From assembly GCA_963082875.1 (NCBI GenBank), contig OY720098.1, forward strand, positions 7,192,001-7,256,000: a stretch of 64,000 nucleotides of DNA. Reading direction: 5' to 3'. The notes under the pieces were generated by a model. It saw only the letters and a program-made list of their open reading frames with translations, had not been told where the DNA came from and searched no databases. Origin of the DNA: Corella eumyota. Taxonomy: Eukaryota > Chordata > Ascidiacea > Phlebobranchia > Corellidae. This document shows positions 13,501 to 28,500 of the stretch, piece by piece. The number at the start of each line of letters is the position of its first letter. The stretch's first letter is position 1. The position numbers were made by a program, and so were the translations under genes.

Positions 13501-16500
13501 AGTATCAGTATATGACATGTCAATCATTGTTTCCATATAGATACGTGACATAAAGGCAGACTGCCATATGCTTAACACTATTTACGTCAAATGATAGATA
13601 AGAGAAACAGTAAACACCTAGCAGTTTAAACAACTTGACATTGCGGTTCAAATCGTCCTAAATAAAATAAACCAGCCGTAACAAAAATAGATCTAAATTC
13701 ACTCAGAACCATCCCTAATCACGTTAAATGTGTTACTAAATAGGTATGAATACGTGTGATTATAAATAGTGCTTTTAGAGTATTGGTTAAACTTGTTATA
13801 GTATAAGTATAGGATGTGTTGGTATATAAAATTCCACTTTAGAGCTCTTCAAGTTTGTATTTGTGTATTTTGCTGGATCGTGCATCTGTATGATGTAAGA
13901 TTTCAGTATTTGTTTGATGTGTTGATTGCAGTTTATAGTGTGTATTCACATCTAAAGATTTTTTCTAAGTTACTTAAATGTCCGTGGAAAGATATATAAG
14001 CAAATTTAAAATTAACCATGTTATACAGTTTTTAAATAAAGCAGCAGATTTAAGGATCGTTTACAGTTTTTTTGCGGGAAAAAAATATTGAGAAATTCTA
14101 TCATTACTTACTAAAACTTTTAAGTAAAAATTTAATTTTAATATATTTGACAATTTCTTGATTCAGTTAACCCCTTTACTTTTTTGTATAATAAAACGAC
14201 TTATTTTAAAATAATTTTAAGTAAAATTAAATAAAAACGCTTCTAGATTTGCGATAATATTTTTGCACTTATTAAATTATACCCAAGAGAGTGGAAGAGT
14301 ACGCAGTTGGCATAAACTATAGATAAAAATTTAACTAGCTTAACTTTAATTCAATTAGGCGCGTAAACAAAATTTATTTCAATTTCGTTATTTGAGTTTG
14401 TAAATAATAAAGCGGCGTAGTCTTAGTTAACGAAAGAAAAAAAATCAATTCTAGTTTAAGCATAAGTTAAAAAACATCTTTTTAAATTGCTGGTGATATA
14501 CAAAAAATCGATATTTTTTTAATACGCGCAAAATAATTAAATAAAAAAACAATGTCCGTAAACAATTTTCTAGTAGTGACGTCAATTTTTTGTCATCCTA
14601 TTAGCTTGACCCTCCGCTAAGGTCGAACACATGCACGCTTTCTTATAAACGTCAAGCGGGTTTACAACCAAGATACGTCACCGCATGCGAAATCGTATTA
14701 CGGACGCACGCTCATTTAAATATATTAAAACCCTGCTTTAAACTCAGTTGTAAGCCAGTTTTTTACGACAAAACATTGTATGCAGTATTTTGTTTGCATT
14801 TTGTTCTGAAAAACAAATTAAATTTTTATTGATTGAAATATTATTTATTTTAAGAAATTCGTATTAGATATAGTATAAGATAGAATTAAAGCCTATATCA
14901 AAAAAATTTTTAGATTTATTTTATTATGACAATTTTTATTTAAATTTTTAGTTTGTTTGTTAGTAAGTTTAATTAAAATTGCGTTGTAAAATGTAAACAG
15001 CAATCAGAGGCATTTGATTGCAATTATCAGTCTGTTCCGATTCCTGCGAAAATTGTAAGCCGAAGTGACGACTTTATTTCAACTATTAATTGCTTGTCGA
15101 TTGCTAATTAACTAGCTCTGGTCAGTGAGTTTGTGTTATAACGTGCTGGTGCGACAATTCAAGTGTAAACTACCCTACTTTTACGACGCGCAGTTGACAT
15201 TTTCAATCGAAAAGGACACAGATAGCTGTAGGGGCGTTATTCATTTTTGATTTGTCGGCTATTAGAGTAGGATCGCTTAAAATGACTGTGTTCGGAAATC
15301 AATGCAAAGCAATAGAGAAATAATAGTAGGAAGTTGTCCGTCTAGATTGCCTAACGATTTAAATGAGTGCATTAGCTCAAGTATTTAGAATCGTGGGAAA
15401 GTCAGATTTAGCGCTTTATCTTGTATACCTTAAGATTCAGCCAATCCCAGAATATTCCTAATTTTAACATTTTTCAAATATTTTAAGTGGTGTATTATGG
15501 AATTCAGGTTGTATATTGAGTAACTTTGGCTCCAAATAAGGATATTAGGACCGTGGAGAAATGCATATATAATTTTGCGCAACGTTTAAAACGTACAGGA
15601 GCGCAATTCCTACCTATTATACTAAATGTTGTCCAAATCTCACCCGCCCTATCAGGTATTACCTAAATCCTGTTTACCGTCAAATAAAACAAAACTCGAC
15701 TACCGTAGCCTTTATAAGTCAGGAACCAGTTGTATTTAACTTAGCCAGGGAAAGGGGATGACATCATAAACCTAATAAGCTAGCAATCATGCACATCTCC
15801 GCGATTAGATGATAAAATACATGAGAGTGGCTCCACTTTAATGTTTTATCGTCATAGCAATAGAGCATAATATGAAAGTGACGTAATGGTGTAAAAGTCT
15901 AAATAAATAAAACTTTGCTGACATGTTATCGTGTATTTGATATAAACCCTAGATAAACAAAAATTCGATTTATATTAAGTCAGTCAGTGAGTACCTTATT
16001 ATGTAATATTAGGATTTCTAAATTTGATTTATTTATAGAGGGCCACAATGTACGGAAACAGAGTTTAGAGGACAGTTCTAAACCGCTATAAACCGACATG
16101 CCTTCGAACCCTCAACATTTTAAAACGTGTTTTATTGTCGTTTTAGTTTAGCAGGCAATTTGTTATTTGGCCTTTCTCTGCTCGACCTTATTCTTCTCAT
16201 ATCTGGGAAATGTTATCATGGCGCCTTTGCGAAACTTGAAAGTTTGATCTTCTAAGCCGTAAAGATGTCGATTTAGATCTTGCAATATGGTTATAGTGTT
16301 TGTTGAGGTTATAATAGGACGAGGAATTTTTTTGTTGTTTTACGTTGAATGTTTGACATCCGATGTACGATAAGTTGTATGTTTAAGATATCTCTTACGA
16401 ATAGTTGGCCATGAACAAACTACTAATAAAAGTACAAGTTGCGTGACGCGATATTATAACTCGAAATGTAAAACAAGAATTTTTTAATTGGAGCAACTGA

Positions 16501-19500
16501 TAAAAAAAATTCTATTAGTTTACAGTAAGGTCAATATCACTTCATTAACATTTCAGAATTTTGTGTAATTACCGTGATGACGTAGTAACCTAATGTTAAA
16601 TAACTTGTTTTATATTTTATATAGCATGTAAACATATATGTGTAATTGATAAAACATTTAAGCAAGAAGAAGAAAAATACAAGATTCAGCAATTATTTTA
16701 TGCTTATTTTGTGAAACGAATAGAATTTATTGGATAAATCAGAAGAAGTTGAAAAAAAAAGAATTTTAAAAATCTTAAACAAGATTGGATTATAAAAATG
16801 CGTGATGACGTACAAGATAGTTATGCCGAGTTGGAGCGAGTTTTAGCTGAAATGGAGGCTCTCACTCCAATCCTGAACGCCAGGGATGCTGCACGACACT
16901 CCAGTTTGAGGGGAGGATCTGTCAATTCCTCGGATCACTCTTCTTCGTCATCTTCCGAATCAAGAGACGATGTTTGGGTTAAAAGACTCGATGTTAATGA
17001 GAATGATTTTTTTGGTGAAAAAGTGTCACCGTTTGCTCAGAGTAAACCAGTTAAATCTTCTTCGAAAAACTCAAAGAAAAGCAGCAAGTCTCAAAGAAAA
17101 TCTCGCTTGGCGTCTGTGCCAGAAATGCGGTCACAAAAAGAGTCGAAACAGAAGGCTAATGCTGTCCTAATCAGCAAGCCAGCGCCTGTGCGGGCATATA
17201 ATCAGACGAGACGTAAAATGACACAACCTGAAAGGCGACATACATTAGCGATCAACGAGAATTACGTCAAATACGACGACCCCGCTGATCAATTGAGCAT
17301 TTTGCGGCAAAATGTGGCGGGATTTTACGGCACTGGGAACGATTCGGGTTCCGGGCCCCGAGTTAAGTGTTTTTACGATAACAACAACCAGCGCCAAACA
17401 CGAAGACCTGTCAGTGCCTTTTCATATTACGGAAACAACTCAAAAGATTGCTACGTATCTGGGTGTTCATGTGTCAACGGTAGATTACCGCGTTGTACTT
17501 ATTTAACCTTTGTTTGAAAGGAGTTTATTATATAATCGTTTGTATTTTTTATCAGTATAAGATCTTTTATCTTTGGGGATTTTTAAAGGCAGTTTCTGGT
17601 GTTTAAAATTTAATTTTGCCTAATGAACAAGTTTAATAAGTTTTAATTTTTGTTACAGATGCCCAAGTAGCCACAGATAAACATGACGACGTATTCTCCC
17701 CATTGTAAGTTAACTTTTTTATTTCTAAAATATTATTTTACTTTGTTCATTGTATAACATTGTTCTTTATAATTGTCACAGAAATTCACCTAACCCATCG
17801 TACCCACCCCAGTCGTCTCGGACCCGACCCCCACAACAGCAAGTAGCGTTTACCCCACTCCAAACAGCCCAACCCCCTCCGCCCCCGAAGAAAAGTGGTT
17901 CTCTCGAAGAAAGATTGTCCCCGGAACTTTTTCTTGCAATGGCAGTAAACCCTGGGGGAAGACCAGTGGAGGTATGAATGACGTCACTGTTACGTAATAA
18001 TGTATATCTGTCATGGAAACAATTACTTTAATGCTTTTTAAATTATCGTTGAATTGCGCTTTTTTATAAATTATTGAATTATCTTTGGACTTATATTATA
18101 TAACGTACGCACTAATTTTTGTTTCTGTTAGTAATAAATACAATATTTCATTATTTAATTTAATCTAATATAACTTTAAATATGTTTATGGTTATTTATA
18201 ATAGGGTCATTATATTTTTTAATTATGAGAGTTTTTAATATGATTAGCATGGCGTTGTCAAAATTAACGGATTTATAAGAATTTACCACATTTTACTTAA
18301 ATAAATAAACGACAATTATATTTTTGATTTGTTTATATATATATATATATATATATATGATGTGATTGTTATTCATTAAATTAATCAAAAATAAATTCTT
18401 TTTCATTTAACGGAATATTAAATATTTAAACTTAATTTAATTTACTTTTGTAAACAAAAACCATGTCATAATACATTTTTATTTAACCAGAACGTACATA
18501 GTTACAAAGAGGACCATGTTCAAGAAAATAGACTTGATGTTGTTGATTCAGCCCCACCACAGACCCCGGGATTTCCAGTTACCCCGAAAACCCCCTACGT
18601 CAATCTTACTTCACCAGTTCCAGGTAAATCACAAAAAAAAAATTATTTTTTTGAAAATTGTTGTTTGTTATTTTTGTTGTTTTTATTTTTTATCTTTTGT
18701 AGTCATACCATTTATTTTAATAAAAATTATTTTTAATAATAATTTAAATTTATTTTTAATTTTTTGTTAGGTCATGTTCCTATTGGACTTTCAAAAACTC
18801 CCTTGTCCGCCCTTGGCCTGAAACCTAATGAACATCCCCAACGTGCCATCGATGACGTATCATCAAGTGATAGTGACGTCACAAATAACAAGCAGGGTAA
18901 TTTCAATTTTAAATTTTTTGTTATAAAATTTTGACAATTGCATGTGTGTGTTGTGTAAATTGCCAATTATAGATATTTAAATTTAAATCAAGTCAGCTCA
19001 GCAGCGCCTCTAATGTTACTTAAATAATGGAATTTTACAACTTTCCTCCTTATGTATTTCCTTACGCAAGATATACATTTAGCTATTCTTTGTAGCGTTT
19101 GGATGGCAAATTTCTCTAAAATGAATTAAATTACATGACTTTATATCGTATTCTTATAAATAATGCAAGAATGCAAAGGTGGCTTTACACTTTTGAATAT
19201 CCGGTGTTAATAATGCATTTTTCGCGTAATTATTATATTTTGCACATTAATTTTAGCTGCAAAATATTTTTTATATAACTTTAAAAACAAGTATTTAGTG
19301 ACGTCAACCTTTTTAGTCACGTAAGTAAGTTTCTTTTAAAATAAAGTTACACTCATTTTGGACAAATACAATTTATTTCGTGACATCTGTAACAAAACCT
19401 CCTCAAATATAGTAACTTTGTAATACCATATCTCACATAACATCGACCTAATCGACAATTGAACATTTCCTGGTAAAAAAACACCACAAGATAATGACAT

Positions 19501-22500
19501 TTTCCGTTCGATCTTGATTCCACCAACTAGAAAAAAACGTTTAGCCCCCGGGTGCATAAGATTTGTTATTTGTTTACGCAAGAGACATAATCGCACTGCA
19601 GTTGTCAGTCGTATATGCGTAGAAAGCAATGCCTGTTATACATCATAAATTGGCTGTATATTTGGACAGCGAGTTTGCATGCGTTGTATGTATGGCAAGG
19701 TTGGTGATTACCACTAACAAAGTGCACAGCTCGTTAACGTAAGGGGGTAGAATTGTCACTTAAAATAAACGACTTCCGCCTGAGATACCGTGTGAATAAA
19801 AATAAGTTTATTACCTTTTTGTTTTTATACAATTTAAAAGTAAGTGTTTTAAAGATGCAAATAGCAGTGTTGTTTTTTTATCAGACTGTTTAAGTTTAAA
19901 CAAGGCCTGAAAAAGGAGAGTTGTTGTTTTCGAAGTAAAATAATTAACTTCGTTGGAAAGTTTGCAGGAGTTGATTTTTTCGAAATGTTAACCACATAAA
20001 AGATAAAACTTATTTGGTTAATAAACTAACGATTTAAATTATCGATTTCGGGATAGCTTATCGTAAATTTATTTGATAAATTAGTTTTTTTCTCCTTTTA
20101 AGTGTAATTTAATTAGCTTACATCGGTTTTTGTTATTCAAAAAACAAACGAGTTCCTCCTTATACTAAATCCCACGAGAAAATCGAGACTAATAAGGTAA
20201 AAGTCCCAACATTGGGTAAATGTACACAAAGAGTTGCCAGGCAATAACACGTATATCATTTTGTTAAAAAATAAACTGGTTGTAAGGGAAGTTTGATGAC
20301 GTACTATATATTATGAGGTAAGGTTGAATAAAAAGTCATAACAAAAAATATTTTATTTTAATAGTAATGTCATGTTAAAACTTTTGTGGAATAAAAAACC
20401 TATGTAAATATTAATCTAAAAGCGTCAGTTTAAATACAAGTAAATCAACAATAGTAATAGTGTTGATGATGTTTAAAAACTAATTTAGTATTTTACCTTA
20501 ACTAACCTGACTTCGCATTACGTGCTAAAAGTCAAGTTCCAAATAATTCTCGTGGTGTTAAATATCTCTGCTGGCGTCGAAATTTTACATTTCGATGTAT
20601 GTGTGATCTGGCGTATAAAGTTTTCAAACACATTTACTTGTTGTGGTTGCTGCGCAAAGTGCATTATTTATCGCTATACTCAATTTCAAGAAAAACGAAA
20701 TTAAACACGAGATGAATATTTCATGAAATAAGGTTGGCGGCTTGAAACAACAAAAAAGAGGATTCGAGGCGTTTTTTCGGAATTTCGAACTGAAATATCT
20801 TGTTATCTCGCGCTCGCTGGAGCGAGGCAATTTTTAGCCAATGGCGAATGACTTAAAGTGTGCTTTAGTAAAGAAGTGAGTTTCGAGTGGGTATTTGGAT
20901 TTGGGATTTGGTCTGCGTTGTTGTCGTATTCAGAACACCTATGTACACTGCGCAGCCGAGTAGCTGGAAAAATTTAGTAAGGTGTACGGTATGGACCAAT
21001 GTGTACACGTGTTTTTACGCAGATTACTATTGTTTATAATTACAAGTGTATACGGACGTGTTTTGTTAGCAAAGAGTTGGCAAGTGTTTGTATTTTGCAG
21101 CCGTTTGAAAGTTAGTTTAAATAATTTATCAAGTTTGCATGCCAAAGTGTCAAAACATTGTTAGTTCAGAACTTGGCAATTTATATGATTTTTAAATTTA
21201 AAACAAAAATCTAAGCAAGAATAATATTATATATATATATTTATTGTTGGGTAATTAAGCTATAATGTGAGTCATCAAATATATTTGATATACATAAGTT
21301 GAATGTACTTTTCTAAATTTAGAAATAAAATAACAGGGCCTGTATTTTGAGTAGTTTTATTACCAAACAAAAGAAAGTCAGATCTAATCTTTTCAGCCTT
21401 GCGTGCTCCGCCTATTTTCATACACAAGAAAGCTGTATGCTACTGTTCGATGTTCATCCATAATTACTGGGCATTGTCGCACCCAAATCCATTGATCTGT
21501 CAGCTTTGTTTGTTTTTCGGGGCTTTGTGATTGGACTGCGGGCGATTGATGTTGTTTTTACCGCAAAAAAAGCGACCAGGTGTTCGACCATTTACCTGGT
21601 GCTTAGGTTTTGAAATAACTGATATGCGATTTGTTTTTTCCTGTGTTATGTTCGGACTATCGACTTTAAATGGTAAAATACCTTACGTACTTTTTCGCAC
21701 TATATATAGACGTTAACCATATCAAAACAAGAGTAGATTTTTTGACTTGATATTTCGGTTTTCAAATAGCATGACGTCAGCACTATTGCTTTCGTCTGTT
21801 TATATGTCGTCCCTCAAATTAATAAACGATTTAATTGTTGGGTTAACCTTATTGTTTGCTTACCTAAGTAGTAGAGAAAATGCATGCGACGAAGGATTGG
21901 CGCTTTTCGCTGGATGTGTTTTTCGCTGGACCAATATGTACTTGTGGTCTTTATAAGAGTTCTACTAAAACTTACGTCATTATTTCAAAGTTGGAATACA
22001 CATTACGTAATTTTAGGTTTGGTTTATTTTAACGCGAGAACAATTTGTCGTATTCATCATTCTAGTTTCTCCTAACCTTTAACAAAACAAACGTAATCGA
22101 CGTCGGTTTATTATTGTGAGAAAATATTTTCTAACCTAACAATACATAATCGTTGAAAAAACCCCCAATGTAATTATATTATTGTGGTATGAAAATTTTT
22201 AGATAATCGTGCGCAAAATTTCTTCGGAGGTAAAATCGGTTATCTAAACTTTCTTTTAAAACAACTATTTAATAATGTCAAAGCTTATTAATAAAATAAC
22301 AGGCAGACAAAATGTTTTAGCATTTGATCAGTTTATTTACTAACCTAGTCTAAATTACGTTGTGCAGACAAACTTGCAAACAGGTGAAGCGGTTGTAAAA
22401 AGATGGTTTCCTGGTTAAGATTTTCTCTCGATCGCGAGGCTAAATTTTTTGTTGACTAAATCGACGATTTTGAAACGTCACTGATCGGATTTATTCGCTT

Positions 22501-25500
22501 TAGCGCACATATTATTACGCGTTACTAAACACAAGACAGTGTTGTTAAATATGTTTGCTTTAACAAGTTTAAATCTTACAATTCTACAGTTTTTTTTATC
22601 CTAGGCAGGCATTTAAGGTTCGACAGAACGAGTAAGAGAAATGATTTAATGTTTCTGTCTAAAAAAGTTAATTATTACCCAAAGTTTGTATAAAAGAACA
22701 ACAGTAGAATAATGCATTCGATTGTTACATTACCTGAGCTTTGTAAAGACTTAAAAGTGCATTGTTATGCTCGAGTTCATTGTCTAGCTTTTTCTTAATA
22801 AAGTCTACAATAAATCGTCCCGTGCGTTTGACAGGAGTAATAAGAAAGCAAATAAGCGATTTTGAGTACTACGAAGATAACCACTTGTTGTTACAGTCTG
22901 TGCACCTGTCCGGGTTAAACCGGAAATTCGGCGTATTTGTCTTCTCACGGTTAAGTTTTATGTTTACATCCCTGCTTAGTGGACTCAAATAGTTTGCGTT
23001 TTTCAAAGGATTTCAAGATTTAAAGTTTGTGATTGTGAACAGAGGAAGTGCGTGCTTGCACAAGTGTGAAATGTGATACAAACTTTAATGAGGTTTAAGG
23101 TTGAGCAATCTTTTGAAGTCAACTCATTATTACTTGAGTTAAACGTAAGAGACTTTAAGCGCATGCTGAATGGTAATATTTTGTTGTTTAGAAGACAAAT
23201 TTGTTTATTGCAGCTCTAGCTTTAATTTTTTTACGAGATACTAAAATTACACGGTACTAAACGCAAGCTAGTTAAACAGCGTTTATTGACATTTAACGGT
23301 TATATACAAAGATTATAGTTTTGCGATGCTAAAAACACAACATTTCACCTCAAGCCATTAGAGCCTAATAACTTCCCGTGATATATAATCCTATATTTAG
23401 ATAGGAGCTCCCTATCATTAATAACTCGACTTGTTTCTGAAAGGGGTGTGGAGTAGTTTACACATGCTGGGCATACCTTATTGATTGACGAAATGTTATT
23501 AACGTGCTATTGATATGGAAAAGTAAGGGGTTAGGCCTGACCTGATCTTTATTATCGCCTATTTTGCGTATCATATAACAGAAGTGCATTCACGTGAAAA
23601 GTTATTAGACCATTTTTTAATTTTTTGATTAATTATAGATTTTAGTTTTAGTATTTATAGATTTCAGTTTTAGTATTTATAGATTTCAGTTTTAGTGCGT
23701 GTTTGGTTCTATTTTTTTTGCTCAATTAAGTTTAAGCAGTTTGTTATGTTTTTAAAAATGTAGTGCTACGTTAGGTTATTTTTAATTTCATTTGATTAAT
23801 TGTACATGATAAATGTCTAGCCTTAGATTATACTTGAACTGTATTAACTGTACTATAAAATGTTGGCTTAATTCTGACTCATAACTACAGCGTAGTTTCC
23901 GTTTTAGCATTTAAAAAATATCCGATTTCAAGATTATCTGATCTCCCATATAATTACACGCTTTTTAGTTAAAAATATGCGATTAATAAGCACTTTTCAC
24001 GATAAATCTGCGAGGTGTTAGCATAAGGCTAAGCAGAACAACCAATATTATATTGCTTAGTCATCAGATTGTTGAGTCATATAACCTGATGGTCAGTTGA
24101 CCATAGTTGACAGATAAGTTAAAAGTAAAGTGTCAATATGGTTCTTCGTTATCTCTATATTACTTTTGTTAGCACGATAAGCGCGTAAACATGTTGTTCA
24201 ATAACTTAGACATCCAAGAAAAAATCCAGACACCTCTTATGCGTTTTACCACCTTGCAGACATGTAATGTAATGATGTATTGTATTTTCGTCTGCTGAGT
24301 ATACGAGAATATCGTATTTCTGGTTTGGAATTGAGAATATGCGGTTATGACCATAACTGAACTAAAGTCTCGAGTGACTTTCGCCAAATTGTTGTTTTTC
24401 TAGATAATGATATTTTTAACATTTTATTAGGACCACCAAAGTTGAGGTTTGCAATTAGAGTGTTAGTTTAATATTATTAAACGATTTTAATAGTCCAATA
24501 AAACTTCACAAAGCTAAGAAAATAAAAACATTGCCAGTTAAATTTTTTCTGGCGGGATTTTTTGTGATACTATAGGCTGTGTTCATGCCAAATGTCTAGC
24601 AAAATATAGCAGATGGTCTATAGAGAGTCAAGTTAATCCAATCCGTGTTTTATTTAACCTTTTAACTAAAACCTGCAAATTTAACACTAAATTCACGCCA
24701 ACCATGCGCTCATACAGAGTGTGTACATTACTTACTCTATGTCACTAAATAGCAGATTGGCATATTTAAAATTACAGGTAAGGTGTCAGATTTAACCAGG
24801 TTATCCACTTATCGTTGGCAGAATTTTATGGACTTAATATTTGAGCAATCTCACCGTGGAAAAAATACATCAGTGTAAATATTGATATTAACTTATGGGG
24901 CCACAAGGCATTTTAGTTGAGTAACAAAGAGAGATTTTCTTATGACAATAAAGAACATGGTTAAAAAGGAAGATTTAAGATTTGTTGGTTTTGTCATTGA
25001 AAAAATTGCGTGCGTATACTTATAAATCCATTTGCACCCTTTCATAGCCTTTACCATTAGTTTAACACAAGGTACCGTTGGTGAAGGGCCAGCAAAAACA
25101 TTAGGTCAACAATTGAAATTTCAAGTGGTTAAGGAACAGTGAGATCGAGGAAAGACGGACGTTTCCGAATGATATGAAGTTGTTAAACATTGATGGATTG
25201 CCTGAAATCTTTCAACAGTTGTGTCTTGAGCTTATCAAGTTAAATCTAAAAAAGTTTCTCAAATTAAACAGTAACAATAGTACAGAACATTCAGTCACAA
25301 AATTAGGATGTAGATGAAATTGAAAAAACAATAAGATTGATCTTTGTAAAAACAATTTTGTAAAACGTTAAATATAGTTGTGACCCGATTTCTTGAGGTC
25401 GTAAATTGCTTTGTAAAATGACCAGCCCGGACATCAGACGGCAATCAAAATTACGGTCGGTAATTTCCGATTTTTCTTTGATATCGGGACATTCGCCGAT

Positions 25501-28500
25501 TTAACTGCAGTTAACCTGAAACACCCAGTTATTAACGAGCCAACAAATGTCCAGGGCAGTGAAATAAAAAACGTAGAAATAGAAATAAATATTGTAGTAA
25601 ATGCAAAATCTTTTATATGAAATTTTACAAGATGTGCAAAGCTAGTTAACGTTTAATTAAGATTTTGATAAACTAACATTAAACTAACACAGCAAGGTAT
25701 AGATTAATAGTAACTTAATAAGGGTTTATCGCTTGACCTTAAGTGCAGGTGACACTTTGATTTTGGTTCAAACGATTCTATTGCTTAAGATATCTTTTCC
25801 TACAACAACAATGTTTACAAACTCGCCTTTGATTGTAATCTATTATCCATTTACGTACATGGTACTCTGTAATTTGTTTCGCTTTTTTTACGTACTCCGT
25901 AATTTGTTTCGCTTAATTGAAAGGTTTGTTTTGTTGTGCTAATGTGTTTCTCCTACGCTTATGTGCGTTGTTGGTAAACATAACTTCTAGCTTTTAGGTA
26001 AAAAGGGAGAAGTGAGTTAACTTAACGACCAAGAAAGTGGAGTAAGGGTTGCATGAACTTATGGTCGTAAATGTAACCCGAATTGGCAGAAAAAACATTG
26101 ACAACCAACTTACATTTTAGTTACTATATAAACCTATGTTAGATTTAAGAAAAATTAAATATCAGTTTTATTATTTTACATTTAGAAAACTAATTGTGTT
26201 AAATATTTTTATATTACTGCGTTATGAATATTTCAGTTTTAATCGGTTTAAATTTTTGTTAGCCACGTGGTCAAATTTGGCGCGAAATTTTTGTTTTATT
26301 TTCGTAATTCGTTTTCAGTTTCATTTCTTCGCACGCGTTGGTCTTTATCACAAAAGGACGTCGTGGTTACGTGAAACTGTATCTTTTAAATAGAACATTT
26401 CCTTTGAAAGTAGTTACGGGTAGTTAGTGTCGACTCTCTTAATGGATGTAGTATTTTTAAAAGGTTTTCGGGTTTATTCCTTTAGTCTAAAAATAATGTT
26501 ACATAAGAAACTGCGTATTTGGGTAGTATAAGAAAAAATGCTTATTTTTTAGTTTGTAAAGTAATCCTATGCAGCAGAGTGTTGTGTTGCCGACTTTAAT
26601 TCTTACTTGATAGTTTCATAGATTAGTTTTTATCTGTGTTCAGTGCTGTAGAATAGTAATAAAACGCAGACCTACTGGTGTTTAGACCCGGTCGTTGCAG
26701 ATAACGCTGGCGTCGAGTTTTATTTAGAGCCAGACCATGTCGTTGTTTGTGAGGTAATTAAGACAGGACTTACAGATATGTCGTTTCCTAATTTTAATTC
26801 TTTGTTTATATAATTGTTGCTTTTCAGCTCACTTTACTTTGTAATTATAAGATCGAATTTTGCCTGATTTTTGTAAACAAATTTGATTCGGATTTCCTTT
26901 TACATCGAGATATCACGAAGCGGATTTTTGCGGGCTGGTAATCGCTAAATCCCCGCGAAAAAAAGACTTTAATCTCCGATATTGTGGATTACACGTCTTT
27001 TCATTTGTTTATAAAAAAAGGATTAAAGGATTGAAAAGATTTTCTTTTATGTGGGGTATAAATATCTGAAGAAATTATATTGCCAATTAAAAGATTTCAA
27101 GAAAATTTGTAAACATAAACCATTTCCTGAAAAAGATATCTTTAAATTTGCAAACTATATGAACAATACCTTAACTGGCACCACATAAAAGTTTAGCTTT
27201 ATCACAAAATTTTGCAAATTGGCAACTTATTTACTTACAACTCAACAAACAGCAAAATTGTCAAAGTTGACCATTTGAATTTATAAAAGGAGTTTTGTGT
27301 TAGGATGAGGATTAAGGATTCCGAAAACTGTGGAGCTCACCACAATTATCATCACGAACAAAACGACAGTTCAGACTACATTATTTTTAATCATATTATG
27401 TCAGCAGAAACGAAAGGTAAATCAGTTTGTCAAATAATATGCTTACTCGAAATGTTTGTGTGGTTTGTGTAAACCCTATGGTAACAAACATTTTGATACA
27501 GCATATTTACAGGTTTATAGGTTATTTTAAATGGACTGTTGTTGTCGGGTGACCAAAGCAAATACTTTGTGACGTTTTAACATATGTTGCCCGTCACATT
27601 TTATTGTTTGGACCGGTCCATATAGTTTAAAATACACCTCTAATGTTTATTTAGGTTTGTCCACTTACGCCATAAGCATCGAAACGTGTTTGTTCATAAA
27701 CAACGTAAGGTTATATATATTGTTACATTTCTTCCCTTGCGTGACAGCTTTTAATTATAACCCTATGCGTGAGAGTAAATTTAAAATATATTTTGAATGT
27801 GAAATTGTTTTGTTTTCTCTAGTTTTTATAAATAGCTTCTGTTACACCCTTTTTTTAAATAAGGAAATTTACACTAGATTTTAATACGACCAATGTTATT
27901 ATAAGAAAAAAAAAGGTTTGTTAGCTTTTTCTCTTGTTGTGTTTTGGATTTGTAGTCATAGTAAAAAGCTTCTGTTTTCCTAAGCTCCTATATTAAGCTA
28001 TAGTTTTGTATGGCAAATATTTGCTATAAAAATTAATAATAATTGGAACGTTCGGCTAAGCATGTGCCATTTTCAAATTAAATTTAAAGCGTTTACCACA
28101 CTACGTAATACAAAATTCTAAAATTTTTTACCGTTTTTTATCAACAAATAATACTCCCAAAATAGGCAAAAAAGTAAATAAATTGCCTTGTTTATATTCC
28201 AATTGGCACATTGTTTGTTTTTATTGCCAACTTTTACTAATAAAGTCATAAAAATAAAGCCATAAGTTTCCTAGGTTTAACTTACTTGAAAAAATCAACA
28301 ATAAAACCCAGTGTGGTGCCTATTAGGTTTATAGGTTTTGGTTGTTTCTTCATTCCTCTTATTTTCATATTTATTATCGCATTGGAACTCGACTATGTGG
28401 TGCCACTACTAAAACATTTCGTCAATCCCACTAGTATGACGTCACGCAGTATTTGTGTACGTCATAATTGATTGTGAGCACTACGTGCACACTTAGTTAT

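Noticed and set aside
19336-19629. 97-residue open frame on the minus strand in intron 12
   Set aside because: No recognisable domain or splice context. It overlaps a GC-richer patch that is better read as possible regulatory DNA.
21531-22075. Overlapping short frames near 21.5-22.1 kb
   Set aside because: No splice sites in phase, no similarity I recognise, and frames overlap in the way expected of moderately GC-rich non-coding DNA.
25418-25504. Small ATG frame starting [11 protein letters not shown] in a GC-rich patch of intron 12
   Set aside because: Its only good donor (GTAATT) leaves in phase 0, which cannot join exon 13, and the frame otherwise ends in a stop with no polyadenylation signal nearby.
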